A stretch of DNA of 64,000 bases from JAHQVI01 sp050330195 (GCA_050330195.1 JBHJOB010000029.1:5534-69533); one strand, 5' to 3'; shown: positions 18,506-27,931, counted from the stretch's first letter. Translations and numbers: made by a program. Notes: generated from the sequence alone by a model not told the origin.

Positions 18506-19605
18506 GGTTCTCCATCCCTGCTGAGGCGAGCCACTTCGTCGGCGAAGCGGGCGCTCGCTTCGGTCAGCCGCTCGCGCGCCGCCAGCAGGCCGCCCCCGAT
18601 CAGCGTCATCACATCCACACCGTAAAATGTAAGCATTTCCCTGAGCCGATCCAAATTCATCCCCCCTGCCGGGACGGGCATGGCGGGAACCAGTCCTCCC
18701 CACGGCCCGCGCGCCGCATCGGCAATCGCGGCGCAAGTGGCTTCCGAATAGCCAAAGCGTCCACCGTAATTGGGGAAGATGACCGCATCCGCGCCCAAGA
18801 GTCGAAACAGCTTGCCGATCAGCAAGGGCGGCGCAATCCGGGCCGCTCCGCCGAGTGCGGGGTGGGCGAGGAAAGCCATGTCGCGATTTTCGCTCGCAAG
18901 TGCGTGGAAGGCGGGCAGGCCAACGATCATCGGCGCGATGAGGAGCGTATCGAGCCCTTCATCCCGCGCTATGCAGAGCTGATCCCGAAGCTGATCGAGA
19001 TTTCCGGAAAGGCTCGGGACATAGCGTGTTGCGTGTCCGGTTTCCGCCGCCTGCCGCGCCGCCGCAGCACAGGCCCGCATTCGCTCCGCAAACGGACTGT
19101 AGCGCTGATCGGCAAGACCGTGATCATCCTTGACATAGTCGATCCGGCCAAGCGCGAAACGGCGCACCAGATCGGCGAGCTTCCGCGAAGAAAGCCCCTG
19201 CGGCTTGATCGCCGCGCAGGTGAGCGCCCGCCGCCCGGCGCCGACGCGGGCCCGCAACCCCGCCATCCCGATGGCCGGACCGCAAAACGCCGCCAGCATT
19301 TCCGCCGGCAGTTCGACATCCTCAAGCGTCACATCTTCATGGAGCGAGCTGTTGCCGAACAGCATGTTCATGAACTGGCCGGGATCGTCGCCGACGGTCT
19401 CCGCCGCGAGCGACACCGCGACGCGAAACGTGCCGTCGCCGACATCCGTTATCCCGATCACCCGGCCGACGATGCTCTCCAGCACATATGCATCGTCAAT
19501 CGCATCGAGCGGCATCTCGACGCTCTGCTCGACGGCGAGAGCATCGGCCTTTCCGCCGATTTCATCGCTGCTGCAACGGATGCGGTAATGGGCGGTCAGA
19601 CGCAT
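18502..19605 (-). CDS. RuBisCO-like protein (form IV)
   Basis: A 367-residue protein with RuBisCO large-chain architecture. It retains IKPQG (the active-site lysine region of KPK) and DYVKDDHG (the carbamylated-lysine loop, with His in place of the Glu of KDDE), so it should enolise a sugar phosphate but not fix CO2. The start at 19605 (MRLTAHYRI, GAGG 4 nt upstream) is preferred over 19647. Coupling to a cupin gene points to the 5-methylthioribulose 1-phosphate isomerase type (SAM by-product salvage to isoprenoids). Other RLP classes, such as isoapionate pathways, cannot be excluded. Confidence 0.8.
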   Translation of the reverse strand: MRLTAHYRIRCSSDEIGGKADALAVEQSVEMPLDAIDDAYVLESIVGRVIGITDVGDGTFRVAVSLAAETVGDDPGQFMNMLFGNSSLHEDVTLEDVELPAEMLAAFCGPAIGMAGLRARVGAGRRALTCAAIKPQGLSSRKLADLVRRFALGRIDYVKDDHGLADQRYSPFAERMRACAAAARQAAETGHATRYVPSLSGNLDQLRDQLCIARDEGLDTLLIAPMIVGLPAFHALASENRDMAFLAHPALGGAARIAPPLLIGKLFRLLGADAVIFPNYGGRFGYSEATCAAIADAARGPWGGLVPAMPVPAGGMNLDRLREMLTFYGVDVMTLIGGGLLAARERLTEASARFADEVARLSRDGEP

Positions 19606-19639
19606 GGAACCTCGGGAAGATGGGAAGCCTCGGGCGACG

Positions 19640-20308
19640 TCAGGCAATGGCGCGGGCGACCGCGAGCCGCAGATCGTCCAAGCCGGTCTTTTTCTCGGAG
19701 GACGTCACGATCAGCTCGGGGAAAGCCGCCGGATGCTCGCCGATCTTCGCCCGCGTGTCGGCTTCGACCGCTTCCAGCTCACCGCGCTTGAGCTTGTCAA
19801 TCTTGGTCAGCACGATCTGGTAGGACACGGCGGACTTGTCCATGAGCTTCATGGCGTCGACATCGTTCGGCTTGATGCCGTGGCGGCTGTCGATCAGCAG
19901 GAAGACCCGCTCAAGCTGCGTGCGGCCGCGCAGATAGTCGTAGACTAGGCGCTGCCAGCCCGCGACCAGCGATTTTGGCGCGCGGGCATAGCCATAGCCG
20001 GGCATGTCGACGATGTGCAGCGCGTCGCCCATGCGGAAATAGTTCAGCTCCCGCGTGCGGCCCGGCGTGTTCGACGTCCGGGCGAGCGAGCCTTGAGCCA
20101 GCATGGCGTTAAGCAGGCTGGACTTGCCGACATTGGAGCGGCCGGCGAATGCGACTTCCGGAATACGCTCGTCCGGCAGGCCTGACGCGGCGACAACGCC
20201 CTTGACGAAGATGCATGGCAGGCGAAACAGCGCTTCGGCGCTTGCGCGCTCGGCTTTTTCGCGCTGACGGTCGGCCTCTGGCTGGTCCTGTGGCTGGTCC
20301 ATGATCAT
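19640..20308 (-). CDS. engB: Ribosome-biogenesis GTPase EngB/YsxC
   Basis: A 222-residue GTP-binding protein for large ribosomal subunit assembly. G1 is GRSNVGKSSLLN, G3 DMPGYGYA and G4 TKIDKL, with the family sequence NTPGRTRELNYF between G1 and G3. In many alphaproteobacteria it follows yidC; here a small secreted-protein gene on the other strand separates them. The RuBisCO-like gene begins 34 bp downstream and may be read through from engB. Confidence 0.93.
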   Translation of the reverse strand: MIMDQPQDQPEADRQREKAERASAEALFRLPCIFVKGVVAASGLPDERIPEVAFAGRSNVGKSSLLNAMLAQGSLARTSNTPGRTRELNYFRMGDALHIVDMPGYGYARAPKSLVAGWQRLVYDYLRGRTQLERVFLLIDSRHGIKPNDVDAMKLMDKSAVSYQIVLTKIDKLKRGELEAVEADTRAKIGEHPAAFPELIVTSSEKKTGLDDLRLAVARAIA

Positions 20309-20520
20309 TCCGATAGTTACTTGCGGCTATTGCCTAGCATGAAGGCCGCCGGCGATGAAGCCATTGCAATCTACGTTTGGCGCGACGTGCGCACCTTGCT
20401 TCCCGATTTTTGCATGGCAGTTCTGCCGGATTGGGTGACGGATTTTTCGCCCTCACCGCATATATATGCTCATGCCGAAGGGAGAGGGCCCACTGTTACT
20501 TCTACAGAAAAGGGTCCAAG

Positions 20521-20799
20521 ATGATCATTGGAAAGAAAATTTCGACTGTTCTCGCTGCCGCGTCGCTGATGGGCGTATTGACGGTAACGGGGGCGCAAGC
20601 CGATACATGCCGCCAGATCGAAGGCAAGCCGCTCGCCGAGTGGGACTTCAACAGCATGAATTCGGACCCGGTCACGTTCAACATCGTCTGTGACGGTGAC
20701 TATCAGGAGGCCGTCCAGAACCGGAACGAGACGACGAGCTACTCCTCAGTGCCCGCGCAGTCCGAGCACGGCTACGAGCAGCGGGCTCAGCGCGACTGA
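20521..20799 (+). CDS. Small secreted protein, unknown
   Basis: A 92-residue protein with a clear signal peptide (KKISTVLAAASLMGVLTVTG, cleavage after AQA) and a mature part holding two cysteines that could form one disulfide. The tail is hydrophilic (Q, S, E, R). The start at 20521 directly follows a GGGTCCAAG leader. It ends before a strong shared terminator with yidC. I do not recognise the family. Confidence 0.65.
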   Translation: MIIGKKISTVLAAASLMGVLTVTGAQADTCRQIEGKPLAEWDFNSMNSDPVTFNIVCDGDYQEAVQNRNETTSYSSVPAQSEHGYEQRAQRD

Positions 20800-20832
20800 C
20801 AGCCCGCGTGCAGAGACTGATTGCTGAAATAA

Positions 20833-20865
20833 ATCGACCCGCTGCAACCAATGCAGCGGGTCGAT
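20833..20865. terminator. Bidirectional terminator
   Basis: A perfect 14-bp stem (20833-20846 / 20852-20865) with loop ACCAA, between the small secreted-protein gene (plus) and yidC (minus). The A-rich left side (AAATAAA) supplies U residues for the minus-strand transcript. Confidence 0.8.
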
Positions 20866-20895
20866 ATTCGTCAGCCGTCCAAATTTGAGGCTCGG

Positions 20896-22773
20896 CTATC
20901 CTTTACTGGCGGTGTCCGCGCTTTTGCGAATCCCCATATTCTCCAGCAGGTTCACTTCAACTCCCTGACGCCGCATGATGAACCATTGCTGGAGGATCGA
21001 CAGCGTGTTGTTCCAGGTCCAGTAGATCACCAGGCCGGCCGGGAATGTCGCCAGCAGGAAGGTGAACAGCACCGGCATCCAGGTAAAGATCTTCTGTTGC
21101 ACCGGATCGGTGGGAGCCGGATTCAGCTTCATCTGCACGAACATCGACACGCCCATCAGCAGCGGCCAGATGCCGACAAGCAGGAATTCCGGCACCGAAA
21201 ACGGCAGAAGACCGAACAGGTTGAAGATACTGGTCGGATCGGGCGCCGAAAGATCCTGAATCCAGCCGAAGAAGGGAGCGTGCCGCGCCTCGATGGTGAT
21301 GTACAGAACCTTGTAGAGCGCGAAGAAGACCGGGATCTGAATCAGGATCGGCAGGCAGCCCGACATCGGGTTGACCTTCTCCTTCTTGTACATCTCCATC
21401 ATGGCCTGCTGCTGCTTCATCCGGTCGTCCTTGTAGCGGTCGCGGATGCGCATCATCTCCGGCTGGAGCTTCTTCATCTTGCTCATCGATTCATAGGACT
21501 TGTTCGCCAGCGGGAAGAACACCAGCTTGATGAGCACCGTGACGACAAGGATCGACACGCCGAAATTGCCGAAGAGCTGATAGAAATAATCGAGCGCGTA
21601 GAAGAGCGGCTTGGTGATGAAGTGGAACCAACCCCAGTCGATCATCAGCTCGAAACGGTCGATGTTGAACCGTTCTTCATAACCGTCCAGAAGCTTCGTC
21701 TGCTTCGCGCCCGCGAACAGCATCGATGAGACGGATTGTGTCGCGTTCGGTTCTATCGTGACGGGGCCGAGCAGGAAGTCGGTCTGGAAATCGTCGCGGT
21801 TATTCGCGTTCCAGGCCTGAAAATGCGCCTCGTAAGGCTGCGTCTGATCGGGAATGAGCGCTGTCGCCCAATATTTGTCGGTAATGCCGAGCCAGCCGCC
21901 GGTCGCCTTGAAGGTCTGGTTGCGCTCGTCGATGGCGTCGCCATAGCCGATCTCCTTGAGGCCCCCTTCCTGCCCGAGTACGCCGATCAGGCCCTCATGG
22001 AGAATATAGAAGCCGGATGTAACCGGCCGGCCGTGGCGGGAGATCAGTGCGTAGGGGTACAGCGTCACCGCCTTTTCACTTGCATTCGCGACTTCCTGCG
22101 TCACGGTGAACATGTAGTGTTCGTCGATCGCGATGGTGCGCCGGAAAGTGAGTCCCTCGCCGTTGTCCCAGGACAGCGTGACGGGATTGGTGGGCGTCAG
22201 CGCCCTCTGACTGGTGGCGGTCCAGACAGTCTCGGTTGTCGGGAGGGCGATTCCGGCATTGGGCGCAACGGTCCATCCATGTTCCGCATAATAGGGATTT
22301 GCGGAGCCGGACGGCGAGAGCAGAGTGACCCTTCCGCTGTTGGGTCTGACCGTCTCATTGTAGTCCTTCAGGACGAGATCGTCGATACGCGCGCCTTTCA
22401 GGGCGATGGAGCCTGCAAGGCTCGGCGTATCGATGGAAATACGCGGCGATGCGGCAATCGCGGCTTCCCGCGTGCCGACGGAAGGCGCCGAAACCGGTGC
22501 GCCCGGTGCGCTTACGCCCGGCGCGGACGGTGCGCCGCCGGCAGAGGGAGCGCCCCCGGCCGCCGGTTGCGGGGCGCCGCCGGGCTGGGCTGAAGGCGCC
22601 TGAGGCGCTCCGCCGCCCGGTTGCGCGCCCGGAGTCTGCTGAGATTGCTGCGCCGCCTGCTGTTGGCGCGCCAACTCTTCCTCGGAAGGCATGAACAGCG
22701 CCTGCCAGGTGAAGATCACCAGCACGGAAAGCACCAGCGCCAGTAGGAAATTGCGGTTATTGTCGTCCATCAT
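20896..22773 (-). CDS. yidC: Membrane protein insertase YidC
   Basis: A 625-residue Gram-negative YidC. It has an N-terminal TM (NFLLALVLSVLVIFTWQALF) and a Pro/Gly/Ala-rich linker of about 80 residues. A periplasmic beta-domain (about 130-360) precedes five C-terminal TMs with the conserved hydrophilic-groove arginine region and NPMSGCLPILIQIPVFFALY. It inserts inner-membrane proteins with or without Sec. It lies in the rpmH-rnpA-yidC order typical of bacteria near the origin; the linker is longer and more low-complexity than in E. coli. Confidence 0.95.
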   Translation of the reverse strand: MMDDNNRNFLLALVLSVLVIFTWQALFMPSEEELARQQQAAQQSQQTPGAQPGGGAPQAPSAQPGGAPQPAAGGAPSAGGAPSAPGVSAPGAPVSAPSVGTREAAIAASPRISIDTPSLAGSIALKGARIDDLVLKDYNETVRPNSGRVTLLSPSGSANPYYAEHGWTVAPNAGIALPTTETVWTATSQRALTPTNPVTLSWDNGEGLTFRRTIAIDEHYMFTVTQEVANASEKAVTLYPYALISRHGRPVTSGFYILHEGLIGVLGQEGGLKEIGYGDAIDERNQTFKATGGWLGITDKYWATALIPDQTQPYEAHFQAWNANNRDDFQTDFLLGPVTIEPNATQSVSSMLFAGAKQTKLLDGYEERFNIDRFELMIDWGWFHFITKPLFYALDYFYQLFGNFGVSILVVTVLIKLVFFPLANKSYESMSKMKKLQPEMMRIRDRYKDDRMKQQQAMMEMYKKEKVNPMSGCLPILIQIPVFFALYKVLYITIEARHAPFFGWIQDLSAPDPTSIFNLFGLLPFSVPEFLLVGIWPLLMGVSMFVQMKLNPAPTDPVQQKIFTWMPVLFTFLLATFPAGLVIYWTWNNTLSILQQWFIMRRQGVEVNLLENMGIRKSADTASKG

Positions 22774-22907
22774 TCGCGATCACTCTCAGCAGGAGGCGGG
22801 TGCTGGATCTTCAAGCGCTTCATTGGCAGGGCATTCAGCCCAACCTTCACAAAAAGAAGCGTTCCGGCGCTCTGCTTACAATTTTTCCGTTTGCGTCCGT
22901 GTTTCCT

Positions 22908-22934
22908 GGGTCAGGATCATTTCGATCCTGACCC
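22908..22934. repeat. Perfect 11-bp inverted repeat between yidC and rnpA
   Basis: GGGTCAGGATC, a 5-nt loop (ATTTC), then its exact complement. No T-run follows on either strand, so it is more probably an RNA-stability or palindromic repeat element than a terminator. Confidence 0.6.
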
Positions 22935-22947
22935 GCATCTGATTGTC

Positions 22948-23427
22948 TCAAACTCGATCTTTCCGAAAAATGGTATCCATCTTATCGGATCTCGCTCCAG
23001 GCAACGGCTCGCGCCGCTGCTGCGGAGCTGCGTCGCCATCATTTGAGCGCGGCTGGCGATTGACCTTGCCGAATGCGAGCTGGAATTCTTCTAGCAGATC
23101 AGCAAAGCATTGGTGAAGCGATTCCCGCCGCCCGACGACCACATAATCATAATCGGGGCGGGCATGCTCTGTCGCGAGAAGCCGCACCGCTTCCTTAAGC
23201 CGCCTTCTGGCCCGGTTGCGAAGCACCGCGCCGGGGCGTCTGGCTGTCTCGCCGGCCTTGTGCTCCTTCAGCGCCTTGCTTCCTACCGCAAAACCGAACC
23301 GCGGTCCGCTGACCGGACTTGCTTCGTCCCGGGGCGCTCCCTGCAGGATGAACCCCTTCGCCACCCATTTGCGGCCACGGCGCAGGCGGTCGAATTCGGA
23401 GCGGCGCTTGAGCGTATTCAGTCGCAA
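22948..23427 (-). CDS. rnpA: Ribonuclease P protein component
   Basis: A 159-residue basic protein, longer than the usual ~120. It has the N-terminal LKRRSEFDRLRRGRKW and the RNR motif as VLRNRARRRLKEAVR. It binds RNase P RNA and assists tRNA 5' maturation. The last ~14 residues (ARSDKMDTIFRKDRV) are encoded inside the interspersed repeat at 22960-23001, so the C-terminus appears to have been extended by a repeat insertion. It starts 30 bp after the rpmH stop. Confidence 0.92.
   Translation of the reverse strand: MRLNTLKRRSEFDRLRRGRKWVAKGFILQGAPRDEASPVSGPRFGFAVGSKALKEHKAGETARRPGAVLRNRARRRLKEAVRLLATEHARPDYDYVVVGRRESLHQCFADLLEEFQLAFGKVNRQPRSNDGDAAPQQRREPLPGARSDKMDTIFRKDRV
22960..23001. repeat. 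Interspersed repeat, copy 2, overlapping rnpA 3' end
   Basis: TTTCCGAAAAATGGTATCCA followed by TCTTATCGGATCTCGCTCCAG. It matches 8325-8356 over its second half and 24821-24861 over its full length with several changes. It contains the last coding part of rnpA on the minus strand. Confidence 0.65.
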
Positions 23428-23457
23428 GGGGCGCTCCTTTCGCGCCGGCCGCCATGA

Positions 23458-23595
23458 TTAGGCGGTCAGCTTGGCGCGGCCCCGCGCGCGGCGGCGGGCC
23501 AGGATACGCTGACCTGCCTTGGACGCCATGCGCACGCGGAAGCCGTGTTTGCGCTTCCGCTTCAATGTGCTTGGGCGGTAAGTCCGTTTCGTCAT
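23458..23595 (-). CDS. rpmH: 50S ribosomal protein L34
   Basis: A 45-residue, strongly basic protein with the family pattern KRTYRPSTLKRKRKHGFRVR and a GRAKLTA end. It is too short for ordinary ORF filters. It heads the rpmH-rnpA-yidC order on the minus strand. Confidence 0.97.
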   Translation of the reverse strand: MTKRTYRPSTLKRKRKHGFRVRMASKAGQRILARRRARGRAKLTA

Positions 23596-23999
23596 GGGAT
23601 CGTCTCGTCTCTTAAAATTCCGCGCCGCGCGGTCCGCTGCGGCGTCACTATTCCTGAAATGTCTGTCAGAGCGAAATCCGAAAAAATTGACGCCAATGTT
23701 CTTCGGAAAAATCGAGCTTTAAGACAAACAGATACAGATCGGGATCTTTTCTATCTGAAATGATCCCGATCTGGACTTTGACTAGGATATAGGTGTGCGC
23801 TGGCAAGGAAGTCAAACACGCAAGCGTCATTTCCCTTAAACATTCGGCGGAAAATGCGCTTGTGCCGCTCCAAGGCGTCCGATCACTTTCCTTGTCGGGG
23901 CTTCACGTTGCATTGATAGGCCCTGTTGCGCAGCTCAAAGCGCGATATTTTAGCGAGGACACGAGTAAAACTTCGGCCCCAGGGGCAAAAGGACGGCAA

Positions 24000-24809
24000 A
24001 TGCCAGAACAAGCGGATATCGAGACGACGGACGAGACGGTCGCGCGAACGCCGCTGATAAGCCGGCTGCTGCCGCTCATCCTGCTTGTCGCCGCGGCCGC
24101 CGGGATCTGGTGGTCGGGCGCTCTCGACTTCATCTCGCTGCAAAAGCTGGCCGAGCATCGCGAGACGCTGCAAAGCTTCGTCGCCGGCAATCTCGTTCTC
24201 GCAGTGACCGGCTATGTCGTGATCTACGCCTTCGTCGTCGCCCTGTCGCTTCCGGTCGCGGCGCCATTGACACTGGCCGGCGGTTTCCTGTTCGGATGGC
24301 TTGCCGGCGGGCTCGCGACCGTTATGGCGGCGACGCTCGGCGCGGTGCTCATTTTCCTTCTCGCACGCGGGGCGCTGGCGGGGCCGCTTTCACGCATGGC
24401 GGGCCCACGGCTCGACAAGCTGCGCAGCGGCTTTCAGGAAAATGCCCTCAGCTATCTGCTCTTCCTGCGGCTCGTCCCGGCATTTCCGTTCTGGCTGGTC
24501 AATCTTGCCCCGGCGCTTCTGGGCGTTCCCTTGCGCACCTACGTCATCGCAACGTTTCTCGGCATCATTCCCGGCACTTTTGCATTTGCGCTGACGGGAG
24601 CGGGGCTCGACAGCGTCCTCCGTGCCCAGCAGCAGGCCTATGAGCAATGCCTTGCGCAGAATACCTCCGCCGAGGCCTGCACGTTCGATCTCGACCCGGC
24701 CAGCCTGTTGACGCCCGAGCTTCTGCTGGCATTCGCGGCGCTCGGCGTCGTTGCGCTCATTCCGGCAATCGTTAAAAGATTTTGGAAAGACAAGCCCGGC
24801 GCAGAGTAG
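24000..24809 (+). CDS. TVP38/TMEM64 family membrane protein
   Basis: A 269-residue inner-membrane protein of the DedA-related VTT superfamily. It has about six hydrophobic segments, the central motif GGFLFGWLAGGLATVMAATLGA, and FLRLVPAFPFWLVN followed by FLGIIPGTFAF. The start at 24000 (MPEQADIE) has AAAGGA upstream; the frame is open from 23793 but not protein-like there. It lies 87 bp upstream of a dihydrolipoamide dehydrogenase-like gene. TVP38 genes paired with such flavoproteins (often called mercuric reductases) are common. Confidence 0.88.
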   Translation: MPEQADIETTDETVARTPLISRLLPLILLVAAAAGIWWSGALDFISLQKLAEHRETLQSFVAGNLVLAVTGYVVIYAFVVALSLPVAAPLTLAGGFLFGWLAGGLATVMAATLGAVLIFLLARGALAGPLSRMAGPRLDKLRSGFQENALSYLLFLRLVPAFPFWLVNLAPALLGVPLRTYVIATFLGIIPGTFAFALTGAGLDSVLRAQQQAYEQCLAQNTSAEACTFDLDPASLLTPELLLAFAALGVVALIPAIVKRFWKDKPGAE

Positions 24810-24820
24810 AGCGGCCAGAT

Positions 24821-24861
24821 TTTTCGGAAAAATGGTTCCCATTTCATTCGATCTGGCTCTA
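24821..24861. repeat. Interspersed repeat, diverged copy 3
   Basis: TTTTCGGAAAAATGG then TTCCCATTTCATTCGATCTG and GCTCTA. Same orientation and order of blocks as the copy at 22960-23001, with about eight differences. Confidence 0.5.
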
Positions 24862-24896
24862 ATGCTCCGGCAACGGGCGAACACGGGGAGACTTCG

Positions 24897-26324
24897 ATGG
24901 CAGAGCAGCTCACGCCGGATATTTGCGTGATTGGAGCGGGATCGGGCGGCTTGTCGGTCGCGGCGGGAGCGGCGCAACTCGGCGTTCAGGTCGTTCTCAT
25001 CGAACGGCACAAGATGGGCGGCGACTGTCTGAATTATGGCTGCGTGCCGTCCAAGGCCCTGCTCGCAGCGGGAAAAAGAGCGCAGACCATGCGCAAGGTC
25101 GCCCCCTTTGGCATCACGCCGGTCGAGCCGCAGATCGACCATCGCGCCGTGCTCGACCATGTGCAGGAGGTCATAGCCGCCATCGAGCCGAACGATTCCG
25201 TCGAGCGCTTCACCGGGCTTGGCGTCAAGGTCATTCTGGCCGAAGCCGCGTTCAAGGATCGCTCGACGGTCACGGCCGGCGACTACGAGATCAAGGCGCG
25301 CCGTTTCGTCATCGCCACCGGCTCATCGCCCGTCGTCCCGCCCATACCCGGGCTCGACACCGTGCCCTATTTCACCAATGAGACGATTTTCGACGCGCCC
25401 GGCTTCCTACCCCATTTGATCATCGTGGGCGGCGGGCCGATCGGACTGGAAATGGCCCAGGCGCACCGGCGACTTGGCAGCGAGGTGACGGTGATCGAGG
25501 CCGTGACGCCGCTCGCCAGGGACGATGAAGAGGTTCGCGACGTCGTGCTGCGCCGTCTGGACGATGAAGGCGTGCGCATTCTCGACAAGGCGCGGCTGGA
25601 ACGCGTAGACAGCGTCGGCGGCAATTTGCGCGTGACCTTCTCGAAGGAAGGACAGTCCTATTCCCTCGACGGGTCGCATCTGCTGCTCGCGGTCGGTCGC
25701 CGCCCCAATCTGGACAGCTTGAATCTCGAAGCGGCGAAGGTCAAATATGACCGCAAGGGAATTATCGTCAATTCCGGTCTCAAGACGTCCAACAGCCGGA
25801 TCTACGCCATCGGCGATATTGCAGGAGGCCCCCAATTCACCCATGTGGCCGGCTATCATGCGTCCATCGTCGTGAAGAACGCCTTGTTCCGCCTGCCCTC
25901 CAAAGCCGACCACTCCACGATCCCGTGGGTTACGTTCACCGATCCGGAACTTGCTCACATCGGCCTGACGGAAGCGGCGGCGCGTGAAAAATATGGCAGC
26001 AAGATCAATATATTGCGCTGGCCATACATGGAGAATGACCGTGCGCAGGCCGAGCGGGAAACGGCAGGCTTCCTCAAGGTGGTGACCAACCGGAAGGGAA
26101 AGATTCTCGGCGCGAGCATGGTCGGAGCGAATGCGGGCGAGTTGATACAGATGTGGTCGCTCGCCATGCAGAAAGGCATCGGCATCAAGGATATGGCAAG
26201 TTTCGTTTCGCCCTATCCGACGATGGCGGAAATCAACAAGCGCGCGGCGGTTCTCTATTTCGTGCCCAAGCTCGCCAACCCGTTGATAAAGACAGTTATT
26301 GGTTGGCTGAAGAAATTGGGATAG
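24897..26324 (+). CDS. Pyridine nucleotide-disulfide oxidoreductase (MerA/DLDH-like)
   Basis: A 475-residue FAD protein. It has the dinucleotide motif VIGAGSGGLSVAAGAA, the redox-active disulfide in GGDCLNYGCVPSKALL, a second Rossmann motif IIVGGGPIGLEMAQAH and the C-terminal dimerisation domain. It lacks the C-terminal vicinal cysteines and the N-terminal HMA domain of true mercuric reductases, and no E1/E2 genes are nearby to suggest a dehydrogenase complex. I therefore call it a DLDH-family enzyme of unknown substrate, probably co-transcribed with the TVP38 gene. Confidence 0.85.
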   Translation: MAEQLTPDICVIGAGSGGLSVAAGAAQLGVQVVLIERHKMGGDCLNYGCVPSKALLAAGKRAQTMRKVAPFGITPVEPQIDHRAVLDHVQEVIAAIEPNDSVERFTGLGVKVILAEAAFKDRSTVTAGDYEIKARRFVIATGSSPVVPPIPGLDTVPYFTNETIFDAPGFLPHLIIVGGGPIGLEMAQAHRRLGSEVTVIEAVTPLARDDEEVRDVVLRRLDDEGVRILDKARLERVDSVGGNLRVTFSKEGQSYSLDGSHLLLAVGRRPNLDSLNLEAAKVKYDRKGIIVNSGLKTSNSRIYAIGDIAGGPQFTHVAGYHASIVVKNALFRLPSKADHSTIPWVTFTDPELAHIGLTEAAAREKYGSKINILRWPYMENDRAQAERETAGFLKVVTNRKGKILGASMVGANAGELIQMWSLAMQKGIGIKDMASFVSPYPTMAEINKRAAVLYFVPKLANPLIKTVIGWLKKLG

Positions 26325-26357
26325 AAGTTCAGTGGTGCAATGTTGAGTTGATGAACC

Positions 26358-27899
26358 TTGGATTCAATTGCCCCCGGTTCCCCTGAGGAACATGGCCCCC
26401 AGTCCCAGCCTGTAAATGAACGCGACGTCTGCGACCGCCGCTCCATGCGTTTCGGCCTGTCCGCGAAGCTGCTGCTGCTGACGATCGGCTTCGTCATGCT
26501 CGCGGAAATACTCATCTTCGTGCCTTCGGTCGCCAATTTTCGCAAGAACTGGCTGATGGAGCGCTTGGCCGCCGCGCAGATCGCCTCGCTGGCGGCACGC
26601 GCTTCGGCAAGCGACAACGTGCCCGAGCAACTCAGCCGGCAGCTTCTCAAGAAGACGATGGTTCACAGTCTTGCTGTCCAGCGCAATGGCGCGCGGGTGC
26701 TGGTTCTGCAATCGGGCGTACCCGGCATGGTTGCGGAGCATTTCGATTTGCGCAACGCGAACTGGTGGACGCTGATCGGGGATGCGCTTTATGCTTTTGT
26801 CTCGCCCAATGGACGGCTGATCCACGTCACCGGCCATCCCTCGCTTTCGGACGATGCCGTTGAAATCGTGATGACGGAAACGCCGCTCAAGAATGCGATT
26901 TACGGTTTCGCCCTCAACATATTCCTGCTCTCCGTGATCATTTCGGTGTTCACTGCGAGCCTCGTTTATCTGACGCTCAATTGGTTTCTGGTCCGCCCCG
27001 TCACGCGGCTGACCTGGAATATCGTCGGTTTCCGCGAAAATCCGGAAGATGCCAGCCGGGTCATGGAACCTTCAGGCCGGTCCGATGAAATCGGCATGGC
27101 TGAAGAACAGCTCAGGGCCATGCAGAACGAATTGATTTCCATGCTTCGCCAGAAAAGCCGGCTTGCCTCGCTCGGACTCGCTGTCAGCAAGATCAATCAC
27201 GATCTGCGCAACATGCTTTCAAGCGCGCAGCTCATCTCTGACCGGCTCAGCGCCAGCGCCGACCCGATGGCGCAGAAATTCGTACCGAAATTGATCACCT
27301 CGCTTGACCGGGCGATCGCGCTTTGCGGTGAAACGCTGCGTTACGGCCGAGCCGAGGAAGCCCCTCCGCAGCGCCACCGTTTTCTTCTGAAGCCGCTGCT
27401 CGAAGAGGTGGGCGAAAGCTTCGGGCTCCCGCAGCATGAGCGCATCCGATGCATTATCGAGGCGGACGACCTGCTCGAAATCGACGCCGACCGCAGCCAG
27501 CTCTATCGCATCCTGACCAACCTGACGCGCAACGCTGTCCAGGTGCTCGACACTGCAACCGACATCGATTCGCCTGAAATCGCTTTGCACGCCAAAAGTG
27601 CCGGCGAGGATCTGGAGTTGCGCGTGAGCGACAACGGCCCCGGCGTCCCGCCCCGCGCTCGGGAGAATTTGTTCAAGGCGTTTCAGGGTTCGGTGCGCGT
27701 TGGCGGCACAGGGCTGGGACTGGCGATTTCCGCAGAGCTCGTGCGTGCTCACGGCGGCGAGATCTGGCTCGACGACAGCGTCACGGGAGCGACATTTCAC
27801 ATCAAATTGCCCCGAGCCGTGCGCGGGGATGGGGATGCGCCACCACGAAACGCACATCAGGGGCGCGGGATACTTGCATTCGGCCGCGCGAAACATTAA
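26358..27899 (+). CDS. Membrane sensor histidine kinase
   Basis: A 513-residue two-component sensor. TM1 is at about 32-55 and TM2 at about 178-205, enclosing a small periplasmic domain. A HAMP region follows, then an atypical dimerisation box with the histidine in KINHDLRNMLSSA, and an HATPase domain (N-box NLTRNAVQ, DNGPGVPP, GGTGLGLAI). No response regulator is adjacent, so this is an orphan within the window. It ends 60 bp upstream of tRNA-Arg, behind a terminator. Confidence 0.9.
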   Translation: MDSIAPGSPEEHGPQSQPVNERDVCDRRSMRFGLSAKLLLLTIGFVMLAEILIFVPSVANFRKNWLMERLAAAQIASLAARASASDNVPEQLSRQLLKKTMVHSLAVQRNGARVLVLQSGVPGMVAEHFDLRNANWWTLIGDALYAFVSPNGRLIHVTGHPSLSDDAVEIVMTETPLKNAIYGFALNIFLLSVIISVFTASLVYLTLNWFLVRPVTRLTWNIVGFRENPEDASRVMEPSGRSDEIGMAEEQLRAMQNELISMLRQKSRLASLGLAVSKINHDLRNMLSSAQLISDRLSASADPMAQKFVPKLITSLDRAIALCGETLRYGRAEEAPPQRHRFLLKPLLEEVGESFGLPQHERIRCIIEADDLLEIDADRSQLYRILTNLTRNAVQVLDTATDIDSPEIALHAKSAGEDLELRVSDNGPGVPPRARENLFKAFQGSVRVGGTGLGLAISAELVRAHGGEIWLDDSVTGATFHIKLPRAVRGDGDAPPRNAHQGRGILAFGRAKH

Positions 27900-27931
27900 A
27901 AGAGCAGGACGTTGGCTCTGCCGAGCCACGC

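Noticed and set aside
24897..26324. True mercuric reductase
   Set aside because: No C-terminal vicinal cysteines, no HMA domain and no other mer genes nearby.
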